This document shows positions 1-7,892 of a stretch of 19,439 bases of DNA, in pieces. Under the pieces are notes generated by a model that worked only from the letters and a program-made list of their open reading frames with translations, made no database searches and was not told the origin of the DNA. The stretch comes from CALJIC01 sp039805565. Lineage in GTDB: Bacteria; Chloroflexota; Chloroflexia; Chloroflexales; Roseiflexaceae. A program made the translations under genes and the position numbers. The stretch spans positions 1-19,439 of the forward strand of contig JBDLTZ010000311.1 of NCBI GenBank assembly GCA_039805565.1, given 5' to 3'. Positions within the stretch are counted from its first letter, which is position 1. Each line of letters starts with the position of its first letter.

Positions 1-96
1 CCCGCGGCGCCACCCGCGGCGCCACCCGCGGCACCACCCGCGGCACCACCCGCGGCACCACCCGCGGCGCCACCCGCGGCGCCACCCGCGGCGCCA
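1..96. repeat. 12-bp coding minisatellite, eight units
   Basis: Eight head-to-tail 12-base units (cccgcggcgcca on the plus strand) fill bases 1-96, with a decayed ninth beginning at 97. Two variants differ at the ninth base: units 1-2 and 6-8 carry g, units 3-5 carry a. Both read as Gly-Gly-Ala-Ala on the minus strand, so the variation is silent. The array continues past the left edge. The unit is a multiple of three, so slippage would change linker length without a frameshift. Confidence 0.95.
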
Positions 97-2366
97 CCCG
101 CCACACCGTCAGCGCCCTCTACACCCGCAGCCTGTGCCGTCGCCGCTGCGGCGGCGGCCGCAGCCTCGGCCGATACGCTGAAGGGCTCCGACATCAGCTT
201 CAGCGCGCCGCTCGAGACGACCAGCTGGTAGTTGTCGCCCTGCTGCGGCAGGATCAGCTCGGTGAAGCGCGCCACGCCCTCGGTGAACGCCTCAGTCTCC
301 TCGGTGCCGCGGAGCACCGCGCCTGAAGGGCCGATCACCTCCACCAGCAGCGGCTCGCCATAGTTCGTGTCTACGTTGCCGTACTGGTCACGTGCCAGCA
401 CTTCCAACAAGAACGGCGTGCCCGGCGCCACCGGTCCAACCGGCCTGGCGAGCGCCAAGCTCACCGCCGGACCAGCAGCCACGTCGAACGGATCGCTCTG
501 GGCCGTCGCCAGGCCGCGCGCGTTGGCCACCAGCACGTAGCCGGTCCCCGCCCGCGTGAAGATCAGCCCGCCGTACGATGCCGCCCCGTCCGTCGCCTTC
601 AGCGTCGTCGTCCCCGTCAGGATGAGCGTGTTGGAGAGGAGCGCCGTCTCCGTCACGCTCTGGGTCTGGATCGTGAGGGTGATCGCCTCGTTGTACTTAA
701 CAACCGTATCGGTGTCGATATCGATCACCCGCAGCGCCGTATCGAATGGCACGCCAGCAGCGACGATCTCAGGAGCTTTCACAAACTCAATCGTCCTGCT
801 CGTGACATCGAACGGGGCGGTGTCAATGGCTACCATTCCCCAGCGCACGGTGAAGACGTAGCCCTCGCCCTTGAGGTCGATCGACAGGCCGGGAAAACTC
901 ACCACACCCTCGGCCGCGGCCACAGTTGTTGTGCCGAGGAGCTTTGCGCCCTCCGTGCCGGTGCCGGGCTTGATCTCGATCGTGAGCTCGTCGTCGAACT
1001 CCTTGATGAGCTCGCCGGCGGTATTACGAATCTCGAGTACCGGGTCAATGCTGAACGGCGCGTTGGCGAGCACGTTCTCTGGCTGGCTGATGATTCGTAG
1101 CTGCGAGGGGCGCGCCACATCCAGCACGCCGTAGTAGGGCAGGTTCTTGCTCACCGAGAGGGGCAGCTTGATCACGCCCAGAAGGTAGACCACCGCGCCG
1201 ATCAGCAGCAGGACGATGACGGCGATCATCCAGGTCGGTACGAGCGGCTGCTGGACGAACTGTGCGGAGACGATGGATGGCTCACCGGTGGCGGGGCTAG
1301 CAGTGACCCGCACGGGCGTGGTCTTTGCCTTGCCGAACATGTTGGTCGAGGAGGCATGCGCGGTGAGCTTCACGCGCGCCACCTTGCCCGGCTCGACGGT
1401 GACCCGCCCCTCGTCGAAGCTCAGGTCGAGCGGGTTCTCCTCGTCAGACGAGGCGCTGAGGGCGTACTTGACCTGCGTGTTGCCGCCGTTGCTCACCAGC
1501 AGCGTATAGGTAGTCTTGCGGGCATTGCTTGCGCGCTTCGGGCGCAGATCCACCCGCGCCGCGTCGTAGGGCAGCACACGAAACGTCATCTGGCAGGTGC
1601 CGGAGTCGTCCGGGTTGCTTGTCGAGGTCGCTCGCACAGTGAAGACGTAATTGTGAGCGAGGCTCTCTGGGGCGCGTGGCACATCGATCACCAGAGCGAC
1701 GGTGGCGTCTGCGCCAGGGCCGATTGGTACAGGGAGCTCCTTTCCCTGCACCCACTCCTCAGGAATACCCTCCAGGGAGAGTCTAAGGACGTCCGGCACG
1801 ATGCCGCGGTTCGTCAGCGTAAGTGTGAAGGTTTGGTTAACCCCGGGCATGACATCGATGATCTCGCGGCCGGGCTCTGGCGTCACCACGATGCGCTGGG
1901 GGCTGAGCTGGATTGCCGACTGGTTCGCATTGGAGACTCTCACGCGGCGCGGGTTACGGCGTACGGGCGCGGGGATGCCCTGCACCGCCGGCGGGTCGAG
2001 CCGCAGCCAGTAGTCGCCGACGCGCACCATCTGGTTCCAGTGCCAGCCACGCGGCTTATGTGGCGGTAGCGCCCCACCGTCCAAGAAGGTCCCGCTGCGT
2101 GTTCCCAGGTCAACAAGATGCGCCTGTGAGCCGTCCCACGTGATCCGCAGGTGGTTCCGCGCGACCCCCTCGCCCTCCAGCACGATGTCGTTCGTTGCGG
2201 CGGCCCCGAGCGTCAGCAAGTCGTCCACAAGCGCAACCGCGCGGAGCACGAGACCCTGCGCGCTGATAATGTGCAGCGACGGCGCCGCCGGCAGGTCCTG
2301 CGGCGAGAGCAGGGTTGTACCCTCGTTAGTAGATGGAGTGGTGGAGAGAGAGGGCTGGCTCATCAT
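1..2366 (-). CDS. Membrane-anchored protein with degenerate FHA domain and Ig-like repeats, 3' end outside window
   Basis: An open frame of 788 codons runs from a double ATG (2366 and 2363) off the left edge without a stop, so the protein is C-terminally incomplete. AGGA lies 4 or 7 bases before the two ATGs. Residues about 30-125 have an FHA fold pattern (LVDLGTRSGT, then VRVGDYWLRL), but the usual GR is LGAA, SxxH is ARNH and the final Asn is Asp, so phosphothreonine binding is doubtful. Residues about 150-370 look like NEW3/Ig-type beta domains (PGVNQTFTLTLTNRG). A hydrophobic helix at about 379-401 (WMIAVIVLLLIGAVVYLLGV) is the only membrane segment; there is no signal peptide and topology is unclear. 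Three repeats of roughly 100-110 residues follow, ending APFDV, DPFDV and EPFSV. An Ala-rich stretch and Gly-Gly-Ala-Ala repeats end the visible part. It lies 15 bases after the FHA-tail protein I gene. Anchoring or docking the injection system at the membrane is inference. Confidence 0.85.
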   Translation of the reverse strand, partial: MMSQPSLSTTPSTNEGTTLLSPQDLPAAPSLHIISAQGLVLRAVALVDDLLTLGAAATNDIVLEGEGVARNHLRITWDGSQAHLVDLGTRSGTFLDGGALPPHKPRGWHWNQMVRVGDYWLRLDPPAVQGIPAPVRRNPRRVRVSNANQSAIQLSPQRIVVTPEPGREIIDVMPGVNQTFTLTLTNRGIVPDVLRLSLEGIPEEWVQGKELPVPIGPGADATVALVIDVPRAPESLAHNYVFTVRATSTSNPDDSGTCQMTFRVLPYDAARVDLRPKRASNARKTTYTLLVSNGGNTQVKYALSASSDEENPLDLSFDEGRVTVEPGKVARVKLTAHASSTNMFGKAKTTPVRVTASPATGEPSIVSAQFVQQPLVPTWMIAVIVLLLIGAVVYLLGVIKLPLSVSKNLPYYGVLDVARPSQLRIISQPENVLANAPFSIDPVLEIRNTAGELIKEFDDELTIEIKPGTGTEGAKLLGTTTVAAAEGVVSFPGLSIDLKGEGYVFTVRWGMVAIDTAPFDVTSRTIEFVKAPEIVAAGVPFDTALRVIDIDTDTVVKYNEAITLTIQTQSVTETALLSNTLILTGTTTLKATDGAASYGGLIFTRAGTGYVLVANARGLATAQSDPFDVAAGPAVSLALARPVGPVAPGTPFLLEVLARDQYGNVDTNYGEPLLVEVIGPSGAVLRGTEETEAFTEGVARFTELILPQQGDNYQLVVSSGALKLMSEPFSVSAEAAAAAAAATAQAAGVEGADGVAGGAAGGAAGGAAGGAAGGAAGGAAGGAAGGAA

Positions 2367-2381
2367 CAATTCCTGGGAATG

Positions 2382-3329
2382 TTAAGAAGTGATTGACACG
2401 ATTGGTTCAGCACGCTGCGGCTGGAGGATCTCCAGGATGTACCCGACGTGGGCAGGCTTGTGGGTGCGCACGAGCTGCTCGACAAGCGCTGCGAACGTCC
2501 CCTGCCTCTCGGCCTCTTCTGGGGGCGCGCCCACGCGCACGCGGATGACGAACGGCTGCCCTGGCTCGTCGGTGACCTCGACCGCCGCGCCGGTGCAGAT
2601 CTCGAGCATGCGGGTCAGGCCGTAGCGCGTCCCGCGCCACCGCGCCAGGTCCATGGCCTCCGCCAGCAGCGCCCGCTTGCGCTCCTCCGGCCAGTGCTCG
2701 TTCAGCGGCATCTCGAGCCAGCCGGCGAGCCAGCCCAGGAGCGGCGCCGGACACGTCCGCGGGTTGAAGTACATGTGGATCGCGTCCTGGCGCTGCTCCA
2801 GCGGCTCCCAGATCGACTCGAAGATCTGCAGGAACTTCCCGAGGAACAGGTTGTCGTGGTAGATCACCGGCAGCTCGTACACGTATCTGCTGATGTCTCC
2901 CTCTGGCCGCAGCGGCGGCTGCGCTCTCCGCGGGCGCGCCACCGCCACTGGCGGCACCCCCAGCGGTGGCGCCGATGCCGGGGTCGCGACAGCCGCAGGT
3001 ATCTCGTCGCTCTGCGCGCTGACCACCGTCTGGTAGAGCAGGGTGAAGGGGCCGATCTGCACCATCGCCCCGGGTGTCAGCAGCGCCGGCTGATTCGCCA
3101 GCAGCGCCACCCCGTTCACTACCGTCCCACTTCGGCTCCCCACGTCTGTCAGCACTATGCCCGCTGGCGTCAGCCGCAGCTCCGCGTGCCGCCGCGACAC
3201 CAGCAGGTTCGCCAGCGCCAGCGTGTTGTCCGGCGTCCGCCCGATGGTCACCACCGGGGCCGTCAGCAGCAGGCGCTGCACCTCCTCCCCGTTCAGCCGC
3301 ACGATGATCTGCCGTGCTTCGTTCGCCAT
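2382..3329 (-). CDS. FHA domain fused to phage tail protein I-like baseplate protein
   Basis: The 315-residue protein has two parts. Residues 1-102 are a complete-looking FHA domain with the expected phosphothreonine-binding signature: G30-R31, S45-R46-R47-H48, and SRSGTVVNG with N72. A Pro/Ala-rich linker spans about 103-146. Residues about 147-305 match the phage tail protein I type of TIGR02242 (YVYELPVIYHDN, FLQIFESIWEPLEQRQDAI, WLAGWLEMPLNEHWPEERKR, RGTRYGLTRMLEI), a baseplate component that in phages acts with the J protein near the fibre attachment site. It starts 3 bases after the J gene stop, with GGTGAG about 7 bases before the ATG, so co-translation is likely. The fusion places a likely phosphopeptide reader on the baseplate. 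That it senses phosphorylation is inferred from the intact FHA residues; no kinase gene is in the window. Confidence 0.9.
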   Translation of the reverse strand: MANEARQIIVRLNGEEVQRLLLTAPVVTIGRTPDNTLALANLLVSRRHAELRLTPAGIVLTDVGSRSGTVVNGVALLANQPALLTPGAMVQIGPFTLLYQTVVSAQSDEIPAAVATPASAPPLGVPPVAVARPRRAQPPLRPEGDISRYVYELPVIYHDNLFLGKFLQIFESIWEPLEQRQDAIHMYFNPRTCPAPLLGWLAGWLEMPLNEHWPEERKRALLAEAMDLARWRGTRYGLTRMLEICTGAAVEVTDEPGQPFVIRVRVGAPPEEAERQGTFAALVEQLVRTHKPAHVGYILEILQPQRAEPIVSITS

Positions 3330-3332
3330 ACG

Positions 3333-5321
3333 CTAGCTCACCATCACTCGGTGCGCCCCCGAGCACACCACCGCGTACGGCTCGAGCCGCAGTCGCGGCG
3401 GCGCCGGCGTCGCTGGCGCGTTGCTCCCCGGTTCGCTTACCCCCACCACCACCTCCTCCACGTACTCCACCCCCGGCACGCGCTGCAGCAGGCTGTACAG
3501 CTCCGCCACGCTCAGCTCCCGCCCGAACCCCCACCCCTCGCCCGTCGGACCCCCCGTGTACGGGTTCAGGTACCGCTCCAGCGCCGCCTCCGCCCGTCGC
3601 TCCGCCTGCCCCTGCGCCACCGGGTCGCTCCCCTCCGCCAGCTTCAGCCGCGCCTGCACCGTGACCCACACGTACTGCGGCGCCCGCACCTCGAGCTGCA
3701 GCCCCACCAGCGACCGCTCGCGCAGGTACGACTGCACCGACCCCCGCAGCTCCGCCGACAGCACCAGCTGCTCCGGCGCCAGCCGCCCCGCGCGCTGCTC
3801 CACCTCCGGCAGCACCACCACCGCCACCTGCCCCGGCCGCACCTCCCCTGCCTGCCCTGTCTGCGCCCCCGGCGCGATGCAGCTCGCCCGTGCCACCCCC
3901 GGCACCTGCCGCGCCAGGTACTCGTAGTCCTGCGCCGTCACCGCCAGCGTCCGCGTCCGGAGCACGCTCGGCACCCGCAGCCGCGCGTCCTCTAGCGTCT
4001 GCGCGTCCCGTCCCCCCACCGCCCCCGCGCGGTTCACCACCCGGGCCACGTACGGGATCGACGTCTTCAGCACCGAGATCGCCCCCGGTGTCACGTTCCC
4101 CACCACTCCCCCCCCGTACTGGTACCGGCTGAAGCGCAGCGTGCTCCCCCGCGGCGGCACCGCCCCGAACGTGTGCATCATCCCGTCCGGCTGCAGCAGC
4201 GCCGGCCCGAACGCGATGCTCCCCGTCAGGCTGTCCAGTGTGTAGTGCCGGTCCTCCCCGTGCGAGTCCGCGAAGTCCGCCACCTCCTGCCAGCGCTGCG
4301 CCTCCCCCTCCGGCGTCTCCACCACCAGCACGTCGCGCACCGCGTCCCGCGCCAGCACCGGCTGGTTCAGCAGCGCGAACGTCTGCCCGGGCGTCCCCTC
4401 GCTCCGCCCCAGCACCTCGTCGAACACCGTCACCGCGTGGCGCGCGTTCGCCGTCCCGCCGCGCGCCTCCACCATCAGACCCTCCAGGCGCGGTGATGCC
4501 TTGTACGACACCGGCCCCCCCTGCGCCGCTGTCAGCCGGCAGCGCAGCCAGTACGCGCTCACCCCGTTCAGCTCCTCGCGCTCCATCGCCGGCAGGTGCA
4601 GGATCACCTCCCCCGACTGGTTGAACCCCCCGGTCCCCTCGTACTCCATCTCGCAGCTCACCCAGCGCGCGATGCCCCCCTGCCACACCTGCCACTCCAG
4701 CGGCGGGTCGGTCGGGTCGATCCCCGCCCCGCCCGCCTCCTCGCACGCCAGCACCAGCGCCAGCACGTGGTGGCTGTGGTCGCGCGCGAAGGCCAGGTAG
4801 AACGCGTCCCCCGGCGCCGGCTCCTCCGGGAACAGCGCCACCGTGCGCCCCGGCAGGCCCAGCTGCTCCAGCTTGTGCGTCGTCCAGCTCTCGCCGCGCG
4901 CCGCCCGCGTGAAGGCCCCCGCCAGCAGCGGCGGCCGGATCGTCAGGTCGCTCTCGGTCGTGAAGATGATCGAGTCGCTCGTCTCGGTCCGGATCGTCGA
5001 GACCTCCGTCTCGGCCGGGATCGTCACCTCCACCGGCTGCGGCGCCGACAGATACAGCGTCACCGGCACCCGCGAGGAGCGCGGCGGCTCGAGCTGCACA
5101 CCCAGCATCTCCAGGAAGGTCACGTACATCTTGTCCGGCACCTGGTTCACTCGGTACAGCAGCATATCGGTCATCCAGGCGAACAGCTCGATCAGCGTCA
5201 CGCCCGGGTCGCTCACGTTGTGGTCGGTCCACTCCGGACAGAACTGTGGGATCATGCGCTTGGCCTGGTCCACCAGGTCCTGGAAGCGCCGGTCGTCAAG
5301 GTTGGGGGTCGGCAGTGGCAT
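3333..5321 (-). CDS. Baseplate J-like protein (Afp11-like, TIGR02243 type)
   Basis: A 662-residue baseplate wedge protein. The frame is open further upstream, but ATG 5321 is preceded by AGGA about 6 bases away and gives the typical N-terminus MPLPTPNLDDRRFQDLVDQA. Family features include PEWTDHNVSDPGVTLIELFA and WMTDMLLYRVNQVPDKMYV near the N-terminus, then the J core: GVVGNVTPGAI, SIPYVARVVNRAGAVGG, RTRTLAVTAQDYEYLARQV, and a C-terminal VPGVEYVEEVV. In eCIS this protein forms the iris-like baseplate with gp25 and starts sheath assembly. It begins 11 bases after the gp25 stop and ends 3 bases before the FHA-tail protein I gene. The length is normal for the TIGR02243 type, and I see no break or missing segment. 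Confidence 0.95.
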   Translation of the reverse strand: MPLPTPNLDDRRFQDLVDQAKRMIPQFCPEWTDHNVSDPGVTLIELFAWMTDMLLYRVNQVPDKMYVTFLEMLGVQLEPPRSSRVPVTLYLSAPQPVEVTIPAETEVSTIRTETSDSIIFTTESDLTIRPPLLAGAFTRAARGESWTTHKLEQLGLPGRTVALFPEEPAPGDAFYLAFARDHSHHVLALVLACEEAGGAGIDPTDPPLEWQVWQGGIARWVSCEMEYEGTGGFNQSGEVILHLPAMEREELNGVSAYWLRCRLTAAQGGPVSYKASPRLEGLMVEARGGTANARHAVTVFDEVLGRSEGTPGQTFALLNQPVLARDAVRDVLVVETPEGEAQRWQEVADFADSHGEDRHYTLDSLTGSIAFGPALLQPDGMMHTFGAVPPRGSTLRFSRYQYGGGVVGNVTPGAISVLKTSIPYVARVVNRAGAVGGRDAQTLEDARLRVPSVLRTRTLAVTAQDYEYLARQVPGVARASCIAPGAQTGQAGEVRPGQVAVVVLPEVEQRAGRLAPEQLVLSAELRGSVQSYLRERSLVGLQLEVRAPQYVWVTVQARLKLAEGSDPVAQGQAERRAEAALERYLNPYTGGPTGEGWGFGRELSVAELYSLLQRVPGVEYVEEVVVGVSEPGSNAPATPAPPRLRLEPYAVVCSGAHRVMVS

Positions 5322-5332
5322 AGGGCGTCCTG

Positions 5333-5725
5333 CTACTCCTCGGGAATGCGGTAGAACGGGAAGACCAGCGAGCGCCGGTCGTGCGTCGTCTTGACCTGGT
5401 ACTGGATGTCGATCAGCAGGCGCTCCGGGCTCTCCGGGTCCGGGCTGACGTCGACGCTCTCGACCTCGATGCGCGGCTCCCACATCGCCAGCGCGTCCTC
5501 GACGTAGTAGGCCGCCAGGCCGGCGGTGGTCGAGTCATTCGGCGCGAAGATCAGCTCGTGGATGGCGCAGCCGAACTCGGGCCGCATCTTGCGCTGGCCC
5601 TTGGGGGTGAGGAGGATAATCATGATCGACTCCTCGATATCGCGCTCACCCTGGACGAGCGCGATGCGGCCGCGGGTATCCACCCCCACGCGCATGGCCC
5701 ACCCCGAGCCACGAAAGTCTGACAT
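5333..5725 (-). CDS. gp25-like baseplate wedge protein (Afp9-like)
   Basis: The 130-residue protein is a GPW/gp25 family member, the baseplate wedge subunit that nucleates sheath assembly in T4-like tails, T6SS and eCIS. Diagnostic stretches are IEESIMIILLTPKGQRKMRPEFGC-like: LLTPKGQRKMRPEFG, then the conserved EPRIEV motif at about residue 80, followed by the strands LLIDIQYQV and FPFYRIPEE. ATG 5725 was chosen over an upstream GTG at 5728 because AAGGAGG lies 5 bases before the ATG and would be too close for the GTG. It is 11 bases after the PAAR stop and 11 bases before the J gene. Length and motifs are typical. Confidence 0.95.
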   Translation of the reverse strand: MSDFRGSGWAMRVGVDTRGRIALVQGERDIEESIMIILLTPKGQRKMRPEFGCAIHELIFAPNDSTTAGLAAYYVEDALAMWEPRIEVESVDVSPDPESPERLLIDIQYQVKTTHDRRSLVFPFYRIPEE

Positions 5726-5736
5726 CACAGCCTCCT

Positions 5737-6027
5737 TCAGCCGCCGATCATCACGGTGGGGAGGCCAAGCGCCACCACGCCACCGTGCGCGGTCGTATCA
5801 CCCATGCGCACCGCGGGCATGCCGCCGATCAGCACCGTCGCACTCCCCTTGACGAGCGAGTCGGGCGGGCCGACGCAGGTGGCCATGCCGCCCACCACTG
5901 CGGCGGGCATGCCGCCGATCAGCACGGTGGGGCAGCCGGGGGGCATGATTGGCCCGCCGACGTGCGGCACGGGGCCGGTGGTCATCGGGCAGGTATGCAG
6001 GTCGCCGACGCGCGCGGCTGGGGGCAT
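5737..6027 (-). CDS. PAAR-repeat spike tip protein (Afp10-like)
   Basis: The 96-residue protein starts at ATG 6027, preceded by GAGG six bases away; the frame is open further upstream but overlaps VgrG and lacks family sequence there. It shows the PAAR pattern: MPPAARVGDLHTC near the start, HVGGPI, then repeated TVLIGGMPA blocks ending AVVGGMATC and VRMGD, with conserved His/Cys positions likely binding a metal. PAAR proteins sharpen the tip of the VgrG/gp5 spike and may carry effectors; this one has no extension, so it is a bare tip. It is 11 bases downstream of the VgrG gene, its physical partner. Confidence 0.94.
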   Translation of the reverse strand: MPPAARVGDLHTCPMTTGPVPHVGGPIMPPGCPTVLIGGMPAAVVGGMATCVGPPDSLVKGSATVLIGGMPAVRMGDTTAHGGVVALGLPTVMIGG

Positions 6028-6038
6028 GGTGTACCTCG

Positions 6039-7892
6039 CTAGTTGATCTTGACCAGGGTGCCCTGGATGTTCAGGATGGCGCTTGACTTGATGTCCAGCA
6101 TTGCGTTGGCCTGGATGGCCGCAGCCGCGTTGGACTTGATGTCGAGCTTGGCGTTGGCCTGGATGGTCGCCGCCGCATTGGACTTGATGTCCAGGTTGGC
6201 GCTGGACTGGAGCGACATGGCCGCGCTCGATTTCAGATCCATGCCGCCCTGGCCGTCGAGCTCGAGCTTCCCGCTGGTCTTGATCGACAGTGCGCCCTTG
6301 GCCTCGATCTTCAGGTCTCCGCCCGAGGTCAGCGACACCACGTTCCCCTGGTCGTCGAGCTTCACCGTGTGCTTGCCGGTCTTGATCTCGAGCGCCTTGT
6401 CCTTGTCGTTCAGCGTCACGCTCGCCCCGCCGGCCGTCTTGAGCTCGATCTGGCCCTTGTTGGCCTGCTCGCCCTCGTCGAAGACCAGCTCGTGCCCGGT
6501 GCGTGTCCGCAGCACCCACTGCTGCACCTTGCTGCTCTTGACCACCTTGTCAGTCGGCAGCGGCGCCGTGTCCTTGCCGTTCCACAGCCCGCCGAGCACA
6601 TAGGGGTAGTTCATGTCGCCGTGCTCGAAGCCCACCAGCACCTCGTCGTTGACCTCGGGGATGACCTCGAGACCGCGCGACGCCCCCGCACCGACGCTGA
6701 CGATGCGCGCCCAGTTGCTCTCCTGGTCGGCCGCCAGCCAGGGGAACTTCAGCTTCACCCGCCCCTGCTTGTCCGGGTCGTCGTTGTTGGTGACCACGCC
6801 GGTCACCAGCCCGGTCCCGGGCGCGCGCTCGGCCTCGGGCAGCAGCACGCTCAGGAGCGTGTTGGGGTTCAGGCCGGAGACGATGAACTGCGTGCGGTAG
6901 CCCTCGTCGGGGCGGTAGGAGTGGGTGGCGCTGGTGACGAAGTACTCGCCGCTGAAGCGCGTGCCGACGTTCTTGACCGTGACCTTCTCGCCCGCCAGCA
7001 GCTTGGGGTCGCCGACACACACCCCCTCGGCCTCGCACGAGCGGCTGACGGTGTGGTCGGCCACCGACTGCGCCAGCTTCTTGGCCGCATCCTGGTCGCG
7101 GATGACCTGGCCGGCCACCAGGTGCTCGGCGCTGCTGGCGAAGGTCTTGGCGAGCTCGGCGCCCTTGCCCTTGCCGCCGACCTTGGGGGCGACCTGGCTG
7201 GAGGTGGCGGCGCCCACCACCTCGGCCTTCTTCTTGGGGTCCCAGCCACGCACCTTGACGCCGGTCACCTGGCCGATGGTGGTGACGCAGGGGCGGAACT
7301 CGAGCAGCTTCTCGCCGGGGAGGAGCTCGACGGGGGCGTCGTTGCCCGCGGCGGCCTCGCAGTGCAGGGTCTTGCCGTCGGCGTAGACCAGGAAGCCGAG
7401 GGCGGCGGCGCGACGCTGGATGAAGGCCAGGTTGGTCTCGTTGTGCTGGAGCATATACTCGTGGACCTGGCTGGTGGGGCCGACCTTGGCGGAGAGGCCG
7501 GCCTCCTGGGCGAGCTTCTTGATGATGTCGCCGTCGGTCATGTTGAGGAAGGTGCGCGCCTTGGTGCCGCGGGCGAGGCGGTGCAAGCGGTCGAAGGCGC
7601 GCACAACCACGCGGTACATGCCGTCGCTGAGGTCGAGCTCGACCTCGACGATCTCGCCGTCGAAGAGCTTGGCGCTCTTCTTGTCGGCCTTGCCCTCCAC
7701 CACCAGCGCGCCACCGGGGTCGAGCGAGGCGTGGTCAACCCACCTGAGCTTCTGGTCGACGAGCACGAGGGTGGCGACGTCGGGCAGGTGCAGGCTGCTC
7801 TCGACGCTGATGAGCTCGAGCGCGTCGTAGAGGTCAGCCGGGGCATCGGCGCCGGCGAGCTTGAGGTAGAGCTGGCTCTGGTCATTCGGCAT
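6039..7892 (-). CDS. VgrG/gp5-gp27-like spike protein (Afp8-like)
   Basis: A 617-residue trimeric spike protein. Residues about 1-340 correspond to the gp27-like/phage late control D hub region (TFLNMTDGDIIKKLAQEAGL, EYMLQHNETNLAFIQRRAA, YFVTSATHSYRPDEGYRT). Residues about 353-440 are the gp5 OB-fold domain (GLVTGVVTNNDDPDKQGRV, KFPWLAADQESNWARI, VNDEVLVGFEHGD, YPYVLGGLWNG). From about 470 to the end the chain becomes a repetitive beta-helix with LDIKSNAAA and IQANA units. No lysozyme or toxin extension is present. ATG 7892 overlaps the end of the LysM gene by 11 bases, which suggests translational coupling; the Shine-Dalgarno is weak. The PAAR gene follows directly. The eCIS context, with an Afp7 LysM neighbour and no TssJLM genes, favours Afp8 over a T6SS VgrG. 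Confidence 0.95.
   Translation of the reverse strand: MPNDQSQLYLKLAGADAPADLYDALELISVESSLHLPDVATLVLVDQKLRWVDHASLDPGGALVVEGKADKKSAKLFDGEIVEVELDLSDGMYRVVVRAFDRLHRLARGTKARTFLNMTDGDIIKKLAQEAGLSAKVGPTSQVHEYMLQHNETNLAFIQRRAAALGFLVYADGKTLHCEAAAGNDAPVELLPGEKLLEFRPCVTTIGQVTGVKVRGWDPKKKAEVVGAATSSQVAPKVGGKGKGAELAKTFASSAEHLVAGQVIRDQDAAKKLAQSVADHTVSRSCEAEGVCVGDPKLLAGEKVTVKNVGTRFSGEYFVTSATHSYRPDEGYRTQFIVSGLNPNTLLSVLLPEAERAPGTGLVTGVVTNNDDPDKQGRVKLKFPWLAADQESNWARIVSVGAGASRGLEVIPEVNDEVLVGFEHGDMNYPYVLGGLWNGKDTAPLPTDKVVKSSKVQQWVLRTRTGHELVFDEGEQANKGQIELKTAGGASVTLNDKDKALEIKTGKHTVKLDDQGNVVSLTSGGDLKIEAKGALSIKTSGKLELDGQGGMDLKSSAAMSLQSSANLDIKSNAAATIQANAKLDIKSNAAAAIQANAMLDIKSSAILNIQGTLVKIN
6085..6228. repeat. 48-bp tandem repeat in VgrG beta-helix
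   Basis: Three copies spaced exactly 48 bases apart begin at 6085, 6133 and 6181 (gacttgatgtc), the third decayed. Each encodes a 16-residue unit (LDIKSNAAAxIQANAx), equal to two octads of a gp5-type triple-stranded beta-helix. Copy number sets the length of the spike needle. Confidence 0.85.

Noticed and set aside
2448..3995. A 515-codon plus-strand open frame opposite the J and FHA-tail genes
   Set aside because: Arg/His/Pro/Leu-rich antisense shadow with no recognisable motif.
2407..5232. A 941-codon open frame on the minus strand overlapping the J and FHA-tail genes
   Set aside because: Its translation is low-complexity Gly/Ala/Arg, typical of an alternative frame in GC-rich DNA, and it overlaps two well-supported genes on the same strand.
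6039..7892. Type VI secretion system VgrG
   Set aside because: No TssJ, TssL, TssM or Hcp-type genes; neighbours (Afp7 LysM, Pvc16, eCIS_core, single long sheath) are those of an eCIS.
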